Shown: positions 51,269 through 58,715 of the stretch, piece after piece
Layout of the letters: each line of letters starts with the position of its first letter
How positions within the stretch are numbered: the first letter of the stretch is position 1
Assembly: GCA_964646515.1 (NCBI GenBank)
Contig: CAZYES010000002.1
Location: forward strand, 1 to 64,000
Length of the DNA: 64,000 nt
Reading direction: 5' to 3'
Origin: C7867-002 sp964646515
GTDB lineage: Bacteria; Patescibacteriota; Minisyncoccia; Phycocordibacterales; PALSA-1337
Notes under the pieces: model-generated
Database searches by the model: none
What the model saw: only the letters and a program-made list of their open reading frames with translations
Told to the model about the DNA's origin: nothing
Position numbers and translations under genes: made by a program

Positions 51269-52930
51269 TTAGCGCATGAAAGATTGTTTTTCAAGCCGTG
51301 TCAGTATTTCTATAAGAGCCGATTCGCTTCCAGTAATCACAAGCTTAGAATTGTCGATGAATGAATATAAGAAAAGCATTCTGCCGTTATCAGTGATAAA
51401 TTCTCTGACATCTCTATTTTTTATGAGGCGATCTTTGAATTGCCCGCGTAGAGTTAGATATGGTTGAGTTGCATCGCTGATTATCTCAATTGTTGATGTT
51501 GCTTGCATAGTAGAAGTTGGTGTTTCTAGCTGTCTTGGCTTTGTTGTTGTTGTGTTTGTTTCACTCATATTAACACTGTTGGTTGCTGTGGTTGGCAAAA
51601 TCGAACCCAAGTTGTTAAGAAAACTGCCCATGTTGATGTTGGTTGTTGTCATGTTTGCAGTCGGAGTAGTATTTGCGGGAGGATTGGTCAACAGATATTG
51701 TTTGAGGTCATTTACCATCATTGGTTCCCATTGCAACATGCCAGCGAAAGCATTTTGGAAGAAATTGTTAGTTACAATTATAAAGACACTTTTTTGATCG
51801 TTTGCGTTGTTATATACACCGAGCATCCATTCGGCAGTAAGTGATCGAAGCAAAATATCAGGAACGTCAATATCCAACAGCTTGACCATCTCTGGTCCGG
51901 TTACTCTTACTACTTGTTCCTGGTTTTTGCCTTCACTGCTTTTGATGGTTTCGGTTAGGACTATTTCTTTTATGCTATTACCCGGCATGATCTTGTCTAC
52001 TTCGGCCTGAATTTTTGAAATTAGTGTATTGTGGCTAGTATTGTCTATAGGTAACAGGACCTGGACATCAGAAGAGACTATAGGGGCCACCGTCTGTTGT
52101 TGGCCTTCTGGCACTTTCGCCGATGGGTATAACGGACTTATAGTGTACAGGTAATATGCTCCTATTATTCCTCCTACAATCATAATGAGACTCAATAATG
52201 TTATGATTATTTTTTTCAAGGCCAACGAAGATTGTTTGTTGGTTATAGATTCTTTTATATTATCTTCTGATACGATATTTCTGTCTACGGCTTTTTCACT
52301 TTCGGCGATGACCATGGAAGCAACAGATGCTTTCTTATTAGACATGATTTTGGCCACGTCGCTTTCATATGTGCGTATTGGTTTTATCGCGGAAGCATCC
52401 ATGGTGCTCTTGTCTATTCTGATTTTCGGTTGGGCCTTTTGGCCGTTTTTCGAAATCTCGGGTGGAATTATTGCTGATATAGCAGATTGCAAATCCCCCT
52501 TTGCGTCTGCCTTGTCAAATTTTTCTTGATGGAGTGTGCCTATAGTTTTTGCTGGTGGGCTTGCTGGCTGATTTCTTGTTGTTCCAGATGCCTGATTTGT
52601 TGGAGTGATGTTTATTGATGGTGACGGAACACTTTGTTGCGGTATTGTTTTTTCTATTTGTGTCGGATTTTTGGGTACTGATAGATCTGACTGGACAAAG
52701 GTGTTTTCATTTTGGGGTTTTTGTTGGACCGTCTGTTTTTCCTCTGGTGATATTTGACCGACCTCTGGTATGGTACTTGTATATTCTATATCTGTGATGG
52801 GAGAAATGTTCAGGTCTGGAGAAATATCAAAAATACGCTCTCGTGGGATGTTTCCCTCTTTGGCTTGTGCGCCGTTGTCATCTTGTCCGGATGTTGCTGA
52901 TTGTGGTTGATTTATTTTGTCATCATCCAT
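51269..52930 (-). CDS. Single-pass membrane protein with long disordered cytoplasmic part
   Basis: 553 residues from MDDDKINQPQ (ATG 52928-52930); a start 13 codons upstream is less likely. The first ~230 residues are Gln/Pro/Ser-rich and disordered. One membrane helix follows at IIITLLSLIMIVGGIIGAYY (near 243-262), then an extracytoplasmic mixed alpha/beta region (VQVLLPIDNTSHNTLISKIQ, LLDIDVPDILLRSLTAEWML, FIIVTNNFFQNAFAGMLQWE) and a Thr/Asn-rich loop. The layout resembles hypothetical membrane proteins common in these genomes. Function unknown. Confidence 0.65.
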   Translation of the reverse strand: MDDDKINQPQSATSGQDDNGAQAKEGNIPRERIFDISPDLNISPITDIEYTSTIPEVGQISPEEKQTVQQKPQNENTFVQSDLSVPKNPTQIEKTIPQQSVPSPSINITPTNQASGTTRNQPASPPAKTIGTLHQEKFDKADAKGDLQSAISAIIPPEISKNGQKAQPKIRIDKSTMDASAIKPIRTYESDVAKIMSNKKASVASMVIAESEKAVDRNIVSEDNIKESITNKQSSLALKKIIITLLSLIMIVGGIIGAYYLYTISPLYPSAKVPEGQQQTVAPIVSSDVQVLLPIDNTSHNTLISKIQAEVDKIMPGNSIKEIVLTETIKSSEGKNQEQVVRVTGPEMVKLLDIDVPDILLRSLTAEWMLGVYNNANDQKSVFIIVTNNFFQNAFAGMLQWEPMMVNDLKQYLLTNPPANTTPTANMTTTNINMGSFLNNLGSILPTTATNSVNMSETNTTTTKPRQLETPTSTMQATSTIEIISDATQPYLTLRGQFKDRLIKNRDVREFITDNGRMLFLYSFIDNSKLVITGSESALIEILTRLEKQSFMR

Positions 52931-52974
52931 TTGTGTATCATTATAACCTATAGTTTTATTTCCGCCCACATAAC

Positions 52975-53006
52975 AAACAAGATATTACGGCAGTAATATC
53001 TTGTTT
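52975..53006 (-). terminator. Intrinsic terminator of pnp
   Basis: AAACAAGATATTAC (52975-52988) and GTAATATCTTGTTT (52993-53006) are perfectly complementary with a four-base loop. On the minus strand the stem ends in TTGTTTGTTAT, a U-rich tail, 26 bases after the pnp stop. Confidence 0.8.
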
Positions 53007-53031
53007 GATCTTGTATGTAATAGTCACTTTT

Positions 53032-55173
53032 TTAGAATCTTTTATTGGAATTACTTCTTGGCCTCGGTGTTTCTTCTCTTTTTTTGAAGAAGTTTGGATC
53101 GGCCTGTTTGATGGATAGGTTGATTCTTCCCTTTTCGTCGATTTCTTTTACTACGACTGGTACCTTATCACCTTCTTTCATATATGTTTCTACTCTTTCT
53201 ACTCTAAAGGGAGCAATCTCGGAAACGTGTACCAATCCCTCTGCATTGTGGCCGATCCTGACGAATGCGCCGAAATCCATTAGACGTACGACTTCGCCGT
53301 CGAATTTTTCTCCAGGCATATATTCACGAGTCATGTTATATATGATCTCCTTCGCTTTTGCCGCTGTTTCGTTCTTACCTGTAATGAATATCGTGCCGTC
53401 GTCTTCTATGGTGATGTCTTCGACGTGTGTTACGTCACGAATCTCATTGATTGTTTTGCCACCAGTACCGATGACGAGGCCGATCTGATCTGGCTTGATT
53501 TTCATGGTTATTATTTCTGGCGCGTTTGGTGATATTTTTTCTCTTGGAGCGGAAATCTCTTTCTCTATAATGTCGAGTATTTTCAATCGGGCTGTTTTTG
53601 CTTTTTCGAACGCTTCTCTGAGAATATTTAGAGTGATTCCACCAACCTTGATATCCATTTGTACGGCTGTGATTCCGTTCCTAGTACCAGCGACCTTAAA
53701 ATCCATGTCGCCATGATGGTCTTCCGGTCCTTGAATGTCGGTAAGTATTTTGTATTCTTCCGGACTACGCATCATGAGGCCAGAAGCGATGCCTGCAACT
53801 GGCGCTTTTATCGGTACGCCACCGTCCATCAATGCCAAAGTGGAGCCACAGACTGACCCCATTGAAGTGGATCCGTTTGAAGCCAATGCTTCAGAAACGA
53901 GGCGAATAGTATATGGAAATTTGTCTTTTTCTGGAATAACTGGCAATAAGGCTTTTTCCGCTAATGCACCATGCCCTATCATTCTTCTATTTGTTCCGCC
54001 CATTCTACCAGTTTCTCCTGTTGAAAATGGTGGGAAATTGTAATGGTGCATGAATCTTTTGTTTTCTTGAACCGTGAGGCCGTCGATTATGAGTGCGTCA
54101 CCAGGTGAGCCCAGGGTTAATGTTGAAAGTATATGTGTTCCACCACGGAAAAATATTCCTGAGCCATGAAGTATTGGAGATATCCCCCCGGCTTTGGCAA
54201 AAAGAGGGCGGATTTCATCCATCTTTCTGCCATCGGGACGTTTTTGATTGTCGATTGCTTCGTTGTGAATGAGTTCGTTTACTGCTTCCTCAAATATTTC
54301 CATAGCCATGCCAATATTTCCTTCGGGTATTTTTTCTGTGAAGGTTGTTATCCAGTGGCCTGTGATCTCTTCAAGTTTTTTCTTGCCCGGTTCGCCACTC
54401 ATGACGAATTTTTTCAGTTTTGGTTCGATCTCTTTTATGAATAGCTCTTTTGTACCTGGAGTTATCTCTGGCAGTGGAACTTTGATCTTCTTTTTCCCAA
54501 TATCAGCGATGATCTTTTTTTGCCAAACTTGTATTTTCTCTATTTCTTCTGATGCTAGAGCTAATGCTTCATTCACTAGATTTTCTCCAGCCTCTTTACT
54601 GGCCACTTCGATCATGTTGATCATATTGTCTTTACCGCAGGCAACCATATCTAATATTACGGCGGCCTCTTCACGAGCCTTAAAATCAGGATTTACCAAC
54701 CAGTTGCTATTTTTGCCAATTCTTACGGCCGAAACGGGGCCATTCCATGGGATATCTGAAGTCCCTAATGCCAAAGAAGCGGCGATAACTGATATCACGT
54801 CTGGATCATCTTGGTCGATTGAAAGTGTTGTCAAGACGACCTGTACTTCATTTCTTGTCTTTTGATTGAACAGGGGTCGAATAGTACGATCTACGATACG
54901 GCCAGATAGAATGGCTTCGGTGGAAGGCCTTCCCTCTCGGCGCATAAATCTAGATCCAAGGATCTTTCCGGTGGCGTAGAATCTTTCCTCATAATCAACT
55001 GTAAGAGGAAAGTAGTCGCTTTCCTTGGGTTCTTTTCCCATAACAGCAGTTGCCAAAACAACGGTATTGCCATAACGAACCATTACCGATCCGTTGGTTT
55101 GGTCGGCTAGATCATTGAATTCTGCGGATAAAATTTTATCGCCGATCTCTAACGTGTATTCTTTTTTATTCAT
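53032..55173 (-). CDS. pnp: Polyribonucleotide nucleotidyltransferase (PNPase)
   Basis: 713 residues. Two RNase PH domains flank a helical domain: the first at residues 1-~210 (SVMVRYGNTVVLATAVMGKE, FMRREGRPSTEAILSGRIVD), the second with GVPIKAPVAGIASGLM and HHGDMDFKVAGTRNGITAVQ-type motifs near 480. A KH domain (IGLVIGTGGKTINEIRDVTH) and an S1 domain (MDFGAFVRIGHNAEGLVHVS) follow, with a short basic tail. PNPase degrades RNA 3'-5' with phosphate. It is preceded by a long leader hairpin and lies downstream of rpsO, the common rpsO-pnp order, but with a NYN gene between. Confidence 0.96.
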   Translation of the reverse strand: MNKKEYTLEIGDKILSAEFNDLADQTNGSVMVRYGNTVVLATAVMGKEPKESDYFPLTVDYEERFYATGKILGSRFMRREGRPSTEAILSGRIVDRTIRPLFNQKTRNEVQVVLTTLSIDQDDPDVISVIAASLALGTSDIPWNGPVSAVRIGKNSNWLVNPDFKAREEAAVILDMVACGKDNMINMIEVASKEAGENLVNEALALASEEIEKIQVWQKKIIADIGKKKIKVPLPEITPGTKELFIKEIEPKLKKFVMSGEPGKKKLEEITGHWITTFTEKIPEGNIGMAMEIFEEAVNELIHNEAIDNQKRPDGRKMDEIRPLFAKAGGISPILHGSGIFFRGGTHILSTLTLGSPGDALIIDGLTVQENKRFMHHYNFPPFSTGETGRMGGTNRRMIGHGALAEKALLPVIPEKDKFPYTIRLVSEALASNGSTSMGSVCGSTLALMDGGVPIKAPVAGIASGLMMRSPEEYKILTDIQGPEDHHGDMDFKVAGTRNGITAVQMDIKVGGITLNILREAFEKAKTARLKILDIIEKEISAPREKISPNAPEIITMKIKPDQIGLVIGTGGKTINEIRDVTHVEDITIEDDGTIFITGKNETAAKAKEIIYNMTREYMPGEKFDGEVVRLMDFGAFVRIGHNAEGLVHVSEIAPFRVERVETYMKEGDKVPVVVKEIDEKGRINLSIKQADPNFFKKREETPRPRSNSNKRF

Positions 55174-55229
55174 TTTTATGTGAAAACAGTTTATGAACTT
55201 GTGTTCTTTTGTCTGTATTTCGATTAGTG

Positions 55230-55293
55230 TTCGCCGCCAGATTTCAGACTTGGTCCGCTACGATGCGGACAAACCTGTGTATCTGCCGGCGAA
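55230..55293 (-). promoter_or_regulatory. Long stem-loop in the pnp leader
   Basis: TTCGCCGCCAGAT (55230-55242) pairs with ATCTGCCGGCGAA (55281-55293) with one mismatch. An inner stem GTCCGC/GCGGAC (55253-55258, 55265-55270) caps it. It lies 57 bases upstream of the pnp start on the minus strand, with a TATTAT/TATAGT box just upstream (about 55300). In enterobacteria a pnp leader hairpin is cut by RNase III and mediates autoregulation; a similar role here is inference. Confidence 0.55.
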
Positions 55294-55448
55294 AGTGACT
55301 ATAATAAAGTACTTCTAACGAAGTCAATGTAACATATGGCCATTAGTTTTGACAACATTTGACTAGGCCAACTGGTTTTTTCACTTTGTTGGTAGTTTCT
55401 TATTTCCCGTCACTTGACCCGAGAGAAATCTTTTTTTCATATACATTT

Positions 55449-55967
55449 TTATTTTTTACCTCCCCTGAGCAAGTATTTGTTTGAGTTATCATCCAAGTCC
55501 ATGAAATGGTCAGTGGCTTCTATAAGTTTTGCAGAGGTAGATTTACCGAATGAAGCCACTTCTACTTGGCAACCTTGATTCATTTGCAAGTATTCTACTA
55601 ATGGCACAAAGTCTCCATCTCCTGTCAAAAGGATAACGGCATCGAGCTTTGGGGCCAGACGAAGAGCGTCAACGGCCATTCCCACATCCCAGTCGGCTTT
55701 TTTCGCGCCAGAGCTGAATATTTGAAGATCTTTGACCTTGGTTTCGATGCCCATTTTGGTCAACGCTTCAAAGAAAGCTGTTTCTTCGCCTGATTCTGTG
55801 GATATAACGTAGGCTACGGCTCTCACGAGTTTACGCCCATCTAGAGCATCTTTTACTATGGCGCCGAAATTTACTTTGGAATGATATAAATTTTTACCAC
55901 TATGATACAGATTTTGCGCATCTATGAAAATGCCGACGCGCTGTTCCTTGTGTTTTATTACTGACAT
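55449..55967 (-). CDS. NYN-domain (LabA/DUF88-like) putative ribonuclease
   Basis: 172 residues of the PIN-like NYN fold. The first catalytic Asp is in VGIFIDAQNLYHSGKNL near residues 11-27, then GRKLVRAVAYVISTES. The second acidic patch is KKADWDVGMAVDALRLAPKL near 89-108 and the third DAVILLTGDGDFVPLVEYLQ near 110-129. All four expected Asp positions appear intact, so it is probably a metal-dependent RNase. It lies between rpsO and pnp on the same strand, suggesting an RNA turnover or processing role. Confidence 0.88.
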   Translation of the reverse strand: MSVIKHKEQRVGIFIDAQNLYHSGKNLYHSKVNFGAIVKDALDGRKLVRAVAYVISTESGEETAFFEALTKMGIETKVKDLQIFSSGAKKADWDVGMAVDALRLAPKLDAVILLTGDGDFVPLVEYLQMNQGCQVEVASFGKSTSAKLIEATDHFMDLDDNSNKYLLRGGKK

Positions 55968-56072
55968 AAAAATTAACTGATTATTATTAAAAATATCTAA
56001 CTACAAGTATACTATGTTCTCGCTGTTACCGCGAAAATTTAATAACTGAAACCACGAGAAAAGATGTGGCGG

Positions 56073-56339
56073 TTATTTTTTTAAGTCTAACTTTTTTATA
56101 ATGGCCGAATAGCGCTTGGGGTTGTTCTTTTTGAGGTAACTCAAGTGTGTCTGTCTATCAGCAACCATACCAAGAAGCCCGCGCCTAGAGTGGTTATCTT
56201 TGCGATGCTTTTTGAGGTGGCCTGTCAGTTCGTCTATTCTTTTTGTTAAAAGGGCTACTTGGACTTCGGAAGAGCCAGTATCTTTGTCGTGAATGCCCGT
56301 TTCATTGATTATTCGTGTTTTTTGTCGTGTAGTTAACAT
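56073..56339 (-). CDS. rpsO: 30S ribosomal protein S15
   Basis: 88 residues from MLTTRQKTRIINETGIHDKD (second ATG, 56337-56339; a start two codons upstream is also possible). TGSSEVQVALLTKRIDELTG, HLKKHRKDNHSRRGLLGMVA and RQTHLSYLKKNNPKRYSAII form the standard four-helix S15 with its rRNA-binding His/Asp loop. Upstream of NYN and pnp on the same strand. Confidence 0.96.
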   Translation of the reverse strand: MLTTRQKTRIINETGIHDKDTGSSEVQVALLTKRIDELTGHLKKHRKDNHSRRGLLGMVADRQTHLSYLKKNNPKRYSAIIKKLDLKK

Positions 56340-56412
56340 GTGCATATGTTAGCACATATAAGTGTTGGAGGCAATCATACACGTTAATTTGGTTGCATGT
56401 TATGATAAAGCT

Positions 56413-57339
56413 ATGTCGCACAATATATTTGAGTTAAAGAGACAATTTTTGGAGTACATTGAGATAGAGAAGGGCCGTTCTGTCAATACGGTTGAGAATT
56501 ATGACCGTTATTTATCTCGTTTTTTAAATTTTATAAAGAGCAAGAAACCAGAAGATATAAACCCAGAAACTATCAGAGAGTACAGGCTATGGCTCAACCG
56601 TCAGTCCACCGGCAACAATCGTGCCACTGGTCTAACATTGAAGAAAAAGACGCAGAATTATTATCTGATTGCTTTACGTGCTTTTTTGAAGTTTTTGTCC
56701 AAGAAAGGCATAAAAACACTCTCTCCGGAGTATATAGAACTTGCCAAGGTCGGCGAGCGTTCACTTGATTTGATCAACGGCGACGAACTCAGAAGACTTC
56801 TTTGTGCTCCAGAAGGTAACGATCTAAAGTCACTTCGAGATAAGGCCATTCTCGAACTGCTTTTTTCAACTGGTTTGCGTGTTTCCGAACTGTGTTCCCT
56901 TTCAAGTGAAATAGATTTGTCTACTGACGAAATGTCTGTTCGTGGCAAGGGAGACAAAGTCAGAGTTGTATTTTTGTCTAATGACGCGAAGAAGGCCATG
57001 AAGGAATATTTGAAAAAAAGAACAGATATGAGTGATGCCTTGTTTGTGAATATAGATGTCAAAAACAAGGAAAATGGTAGCCAGAGATTGACGAAGAGGT
57101 CAATTGAACGCATCGTGAAGCATTACGCGATCAAAGCTGGTATTTCTAAAAAAGTTACACCGCATGTTATTCGTCATTCATTTGCAACAGATTTGTTAAG
57201 GAATGGTGCTGATTTGAGGTCGGTTCAGATGCTTCTCGGTCATGCAAATATCAACACTACTCAGATTTATACTCATGTGACTGATAGTGAGCTCAAAAAA
57301 GTCCACCAAAAATTTCATGGCATAAATAGGAGGGAGTAA
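56413..57339 (+). CDS. XerC/XerD-type tyrosine recombinase
   Basis: 308 residues from MSHNIFELKRQFLEYIEIEK; a 17-codon upstream extension lies across the TATGAT box and is unlikely. The N-terminal SAM-like DNA-binding domain has NTVENYDRYLSRFLNFIKSK. Catalytic residues are Arg in STGLRVSELCSL near 166, Lys in RGKGDKVRVV near 190, His-x-x-Arg in TPHVIRHSFATDL near 257, His in LLGHANINTTQIYTHV near 281 and the Tyr nucleophile near 289. It most likely resolves chromosome dimers at a dif site; only one Xer gene is seen in the window. Confidence 0.92.
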   Translation: MSHNIFELKRQFLEYIEIEKGRSVNTVENYDRYLSRFLNFIKSKKPEDINPETIREYRLWLNRQSTGNNRATGLTLKKKTQNYYLIALRAFLKFLSKKGIKTLSPEYIELAKVGERSLDLINGDELRRLLCAPEGNDLKSLRDKAILELLFSTGLRVSELCSLSSEIDLSTDEMSVRGKGDKVRVVFLSNDAKKAMKEYLKKRTDMSDALFVNIDVKNKENGSQRLTKRSIERIVKHYAIKAGISKKVTPHVIRHSFATDLLRNGADLRSVQMLLGHANINTTQIYTHVTDSELKKVHQKFHGINRRE

Positions 57340-57379
57340 TTATCGTCACCTTGTAGGTGCGCAACCTTCTACATAGCGA

Positions 57380-57385
57380 TATAAT
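57380..57385 (+). promoter_or_regulatory. -10 box of xthA
   Basis: TATAAT with the ATG at 57392 six bases further. It lies 40 bases after the Xer gene, so xthA has its own near-leaderless promoter. Confidence 0.5.
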
Positions 57386-57391
57386 CAGGTT

Positions 57392-58186
57392 ATGAGAATA
57401 ATTTCTTGGAATGTTAACGGGTTTCGCGCCAATATCAAAAAAGGTGGTTTTGATTGGTTTGTCAATGAATCGCCAGACATTTTTTGTATTCAAGAAGTGA
57501 AAGCAGAGGCTTCTCAGTTGGAAGATGGTATTCGTAATCCGGCCGGTTATTTTTCTTTTTTTGATCATTCGAAGGGCAGGAAGGGCTATAGTGGCGTGGC
57601 CGTTTATTCAAAGGTAGAGCCAGAGAAAGTGACTTACGGTATGGGCGACGAAGAATTTGATCAAGAAGGACGGTTTTTGGCCCTGTATTTCAGGGATGGA
57701 ACTTTTGGTAACGACTTGAAGAAATTTGTTTTGCTGAATGTATATTTCCCCAATGGTGGAGGTGGTCCAGATCGGTTGCTGTTCAAACTGAGGTATTATG
57801 ATCAATTTTTGAAGTATATAAATGCTCTAAAAAGAAATGGTTACGAAGTCATTTTTTGTGGTGATGTTAACACTGCCCATAAGGAGATAGATCTAGCGCG
57901 ACCCAAAGAAAACGTTGAAAACACGGGCTTTCTGCCTATTGAACGCGCCTGGATTGATCAGGTTATAAATGCTGGTTATGTGGATGTGTTTCGTCATTTT
58001 CATCATGATGGGAAAGATATGTACACTTACTGGGATATGAAAACGTTTGCCAGAGATCGTAATGTTGGTTGGCGCATTGATTATTTCTTTGTAACTGACG
58101 GAGTTTTGAAATTGGTAGATAGGGCCAGAATTTTAGATAACATAATGGGGTCAGATCATTGCCCGATCGATTTGGTAATTAAATAG
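57392..58186 (+). CDS. xthA: Exodeoxyribonuclease III
   Basis: 264 residues of the EEP nuclease fold. MRIISWNVNGFRANIKKGGF (Asn active-site helper), the metal-binding Glu in DIFCIQEVKAE near 34, GYSGVAVYSKVEPEKVTYGM, the Tyr/Asp region VLLNVYFPNGG near 109, CGDVNTAHKEIDLARPKENV near 151, and the terminal catalytic GSDHCPIDLVI. It nicks at abasic sites and degrades DNA 3'-5' in base-excision repair. Full length for the family. Confidence 0.94.
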   Translation: MRIISWNVNGFRANIKKGGFDWFVNESPDIFCIQEVKAEASQLEDGIRNPAGYFSFFDHSKGRKGYSGVAVYSKVEPEKVTYGMGDEEFDQEGRFLALYFRDGTFGNDLKKFVLLNVYFPNGGGGPDRLLFKLRYYDQFLKYINALKRNGYEVIFCGDVNTAHKEIDLARPKENVENTGFLPIERAWIDQVINAGYVDVFRHFHHDGKDMYTYWDMKTFARDRNVGWRIDYFFVTDGVLKLVDRARILDNIMGSDHCPIDLVIK

Positions 58187-58230
58187 AAATAGCCAGTCTG
58201 CATTCGTTCGCTGATTGTATTTTATAAAAA

Positions 58231-58351
58231 GAAAACCGCGTAGAGGTGATGTTCAGATGAATACCACATACCGCGGTTCTGAAGTTCAATCGAAAAAAAG
58301 AAAGAACTATAGGTCTTTTGACCCCACGAATCCAAAAGGTGGATTCGTTTT
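58231..58351 (+). ncRNA. Candidate small RNA downstream of xthA
   Basis: AACCGCG (58234-58240) pairs with CGCGGTT (58272-58278) around an inner GGTG/CCAC stem. A hairpin AGGTC/GACC follows, then ACGAATCC (58326-58333) and GGATTCGT (58341-58348) form a perfect eight-pair stem ending in TTTT, a good intrinsic terminator. A TTTATAAA box lies just upstream (about 58220). The 3' hairpin could also simply end xthA. No known RNA family was recognised. Confidence 0.45.
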
Positions 58352-58715
58352 CATCGTGACCATTCCTTGAGTGACAGTGTGCACGTCTGATTGATACTAC
58401 TCTTCCGGAGGAAGGTATTTATGTGATTGAGACGGAATACACGATCATATTATCGAGCAATGGAGCGATGAGAATTAAAAAGATTTTTTTCGAGAGAACT
58501 TCACGGACAAGAGAGATAGTGAAGCCTACCCTGCTTTTGGAAAGATCTATGATTTGTCTAGATCGCAGAAAAGTATTACCGAAAAAATTTCCATGCAGTT
58601 TCAGTAATATTTTTCTGCGATCACCTCGGATGACAAACAGGTCTGGTACAATTTTATGTCTTTAAAGGACATCTGTAAAGGACATAACTGTGGATAACTC
58701 GTATGCTATATTTTC
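58352..58715. other. Non-coding stretch with a long hairpin and AAAGGACAT repeats
   Basis: About 360 bases without a credible gene. It holds the 24-bp inverted repeat at 58561-58622 and, between about 58663 and 58730, three copies of AAAGGACAT. A perfect DnaA box in reverse (TGTGGATAA) lies near 58689. Confidence 0.5.
58561..58622. repeat. 24-bp inverted repeat (long hairpin)
   Basis: 58561-58584 (starting GATCGCAGAAAAG) pairs with 58599-58622 (ending TTTTCTGCGATC) with only two non-Watson-Crick positions, one of them G-U in each reading direction, and a 14-base loop. No U-run follows, so it is not a simple terminator. Confidence 0.75.

Noticed and set aside
58423..58665. 80-codon + strand ORF in the xthA-cca gap
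   Set aside because: It crosses the long inverted repeat, starts from a non-ATG codon and has no family features or promoter.
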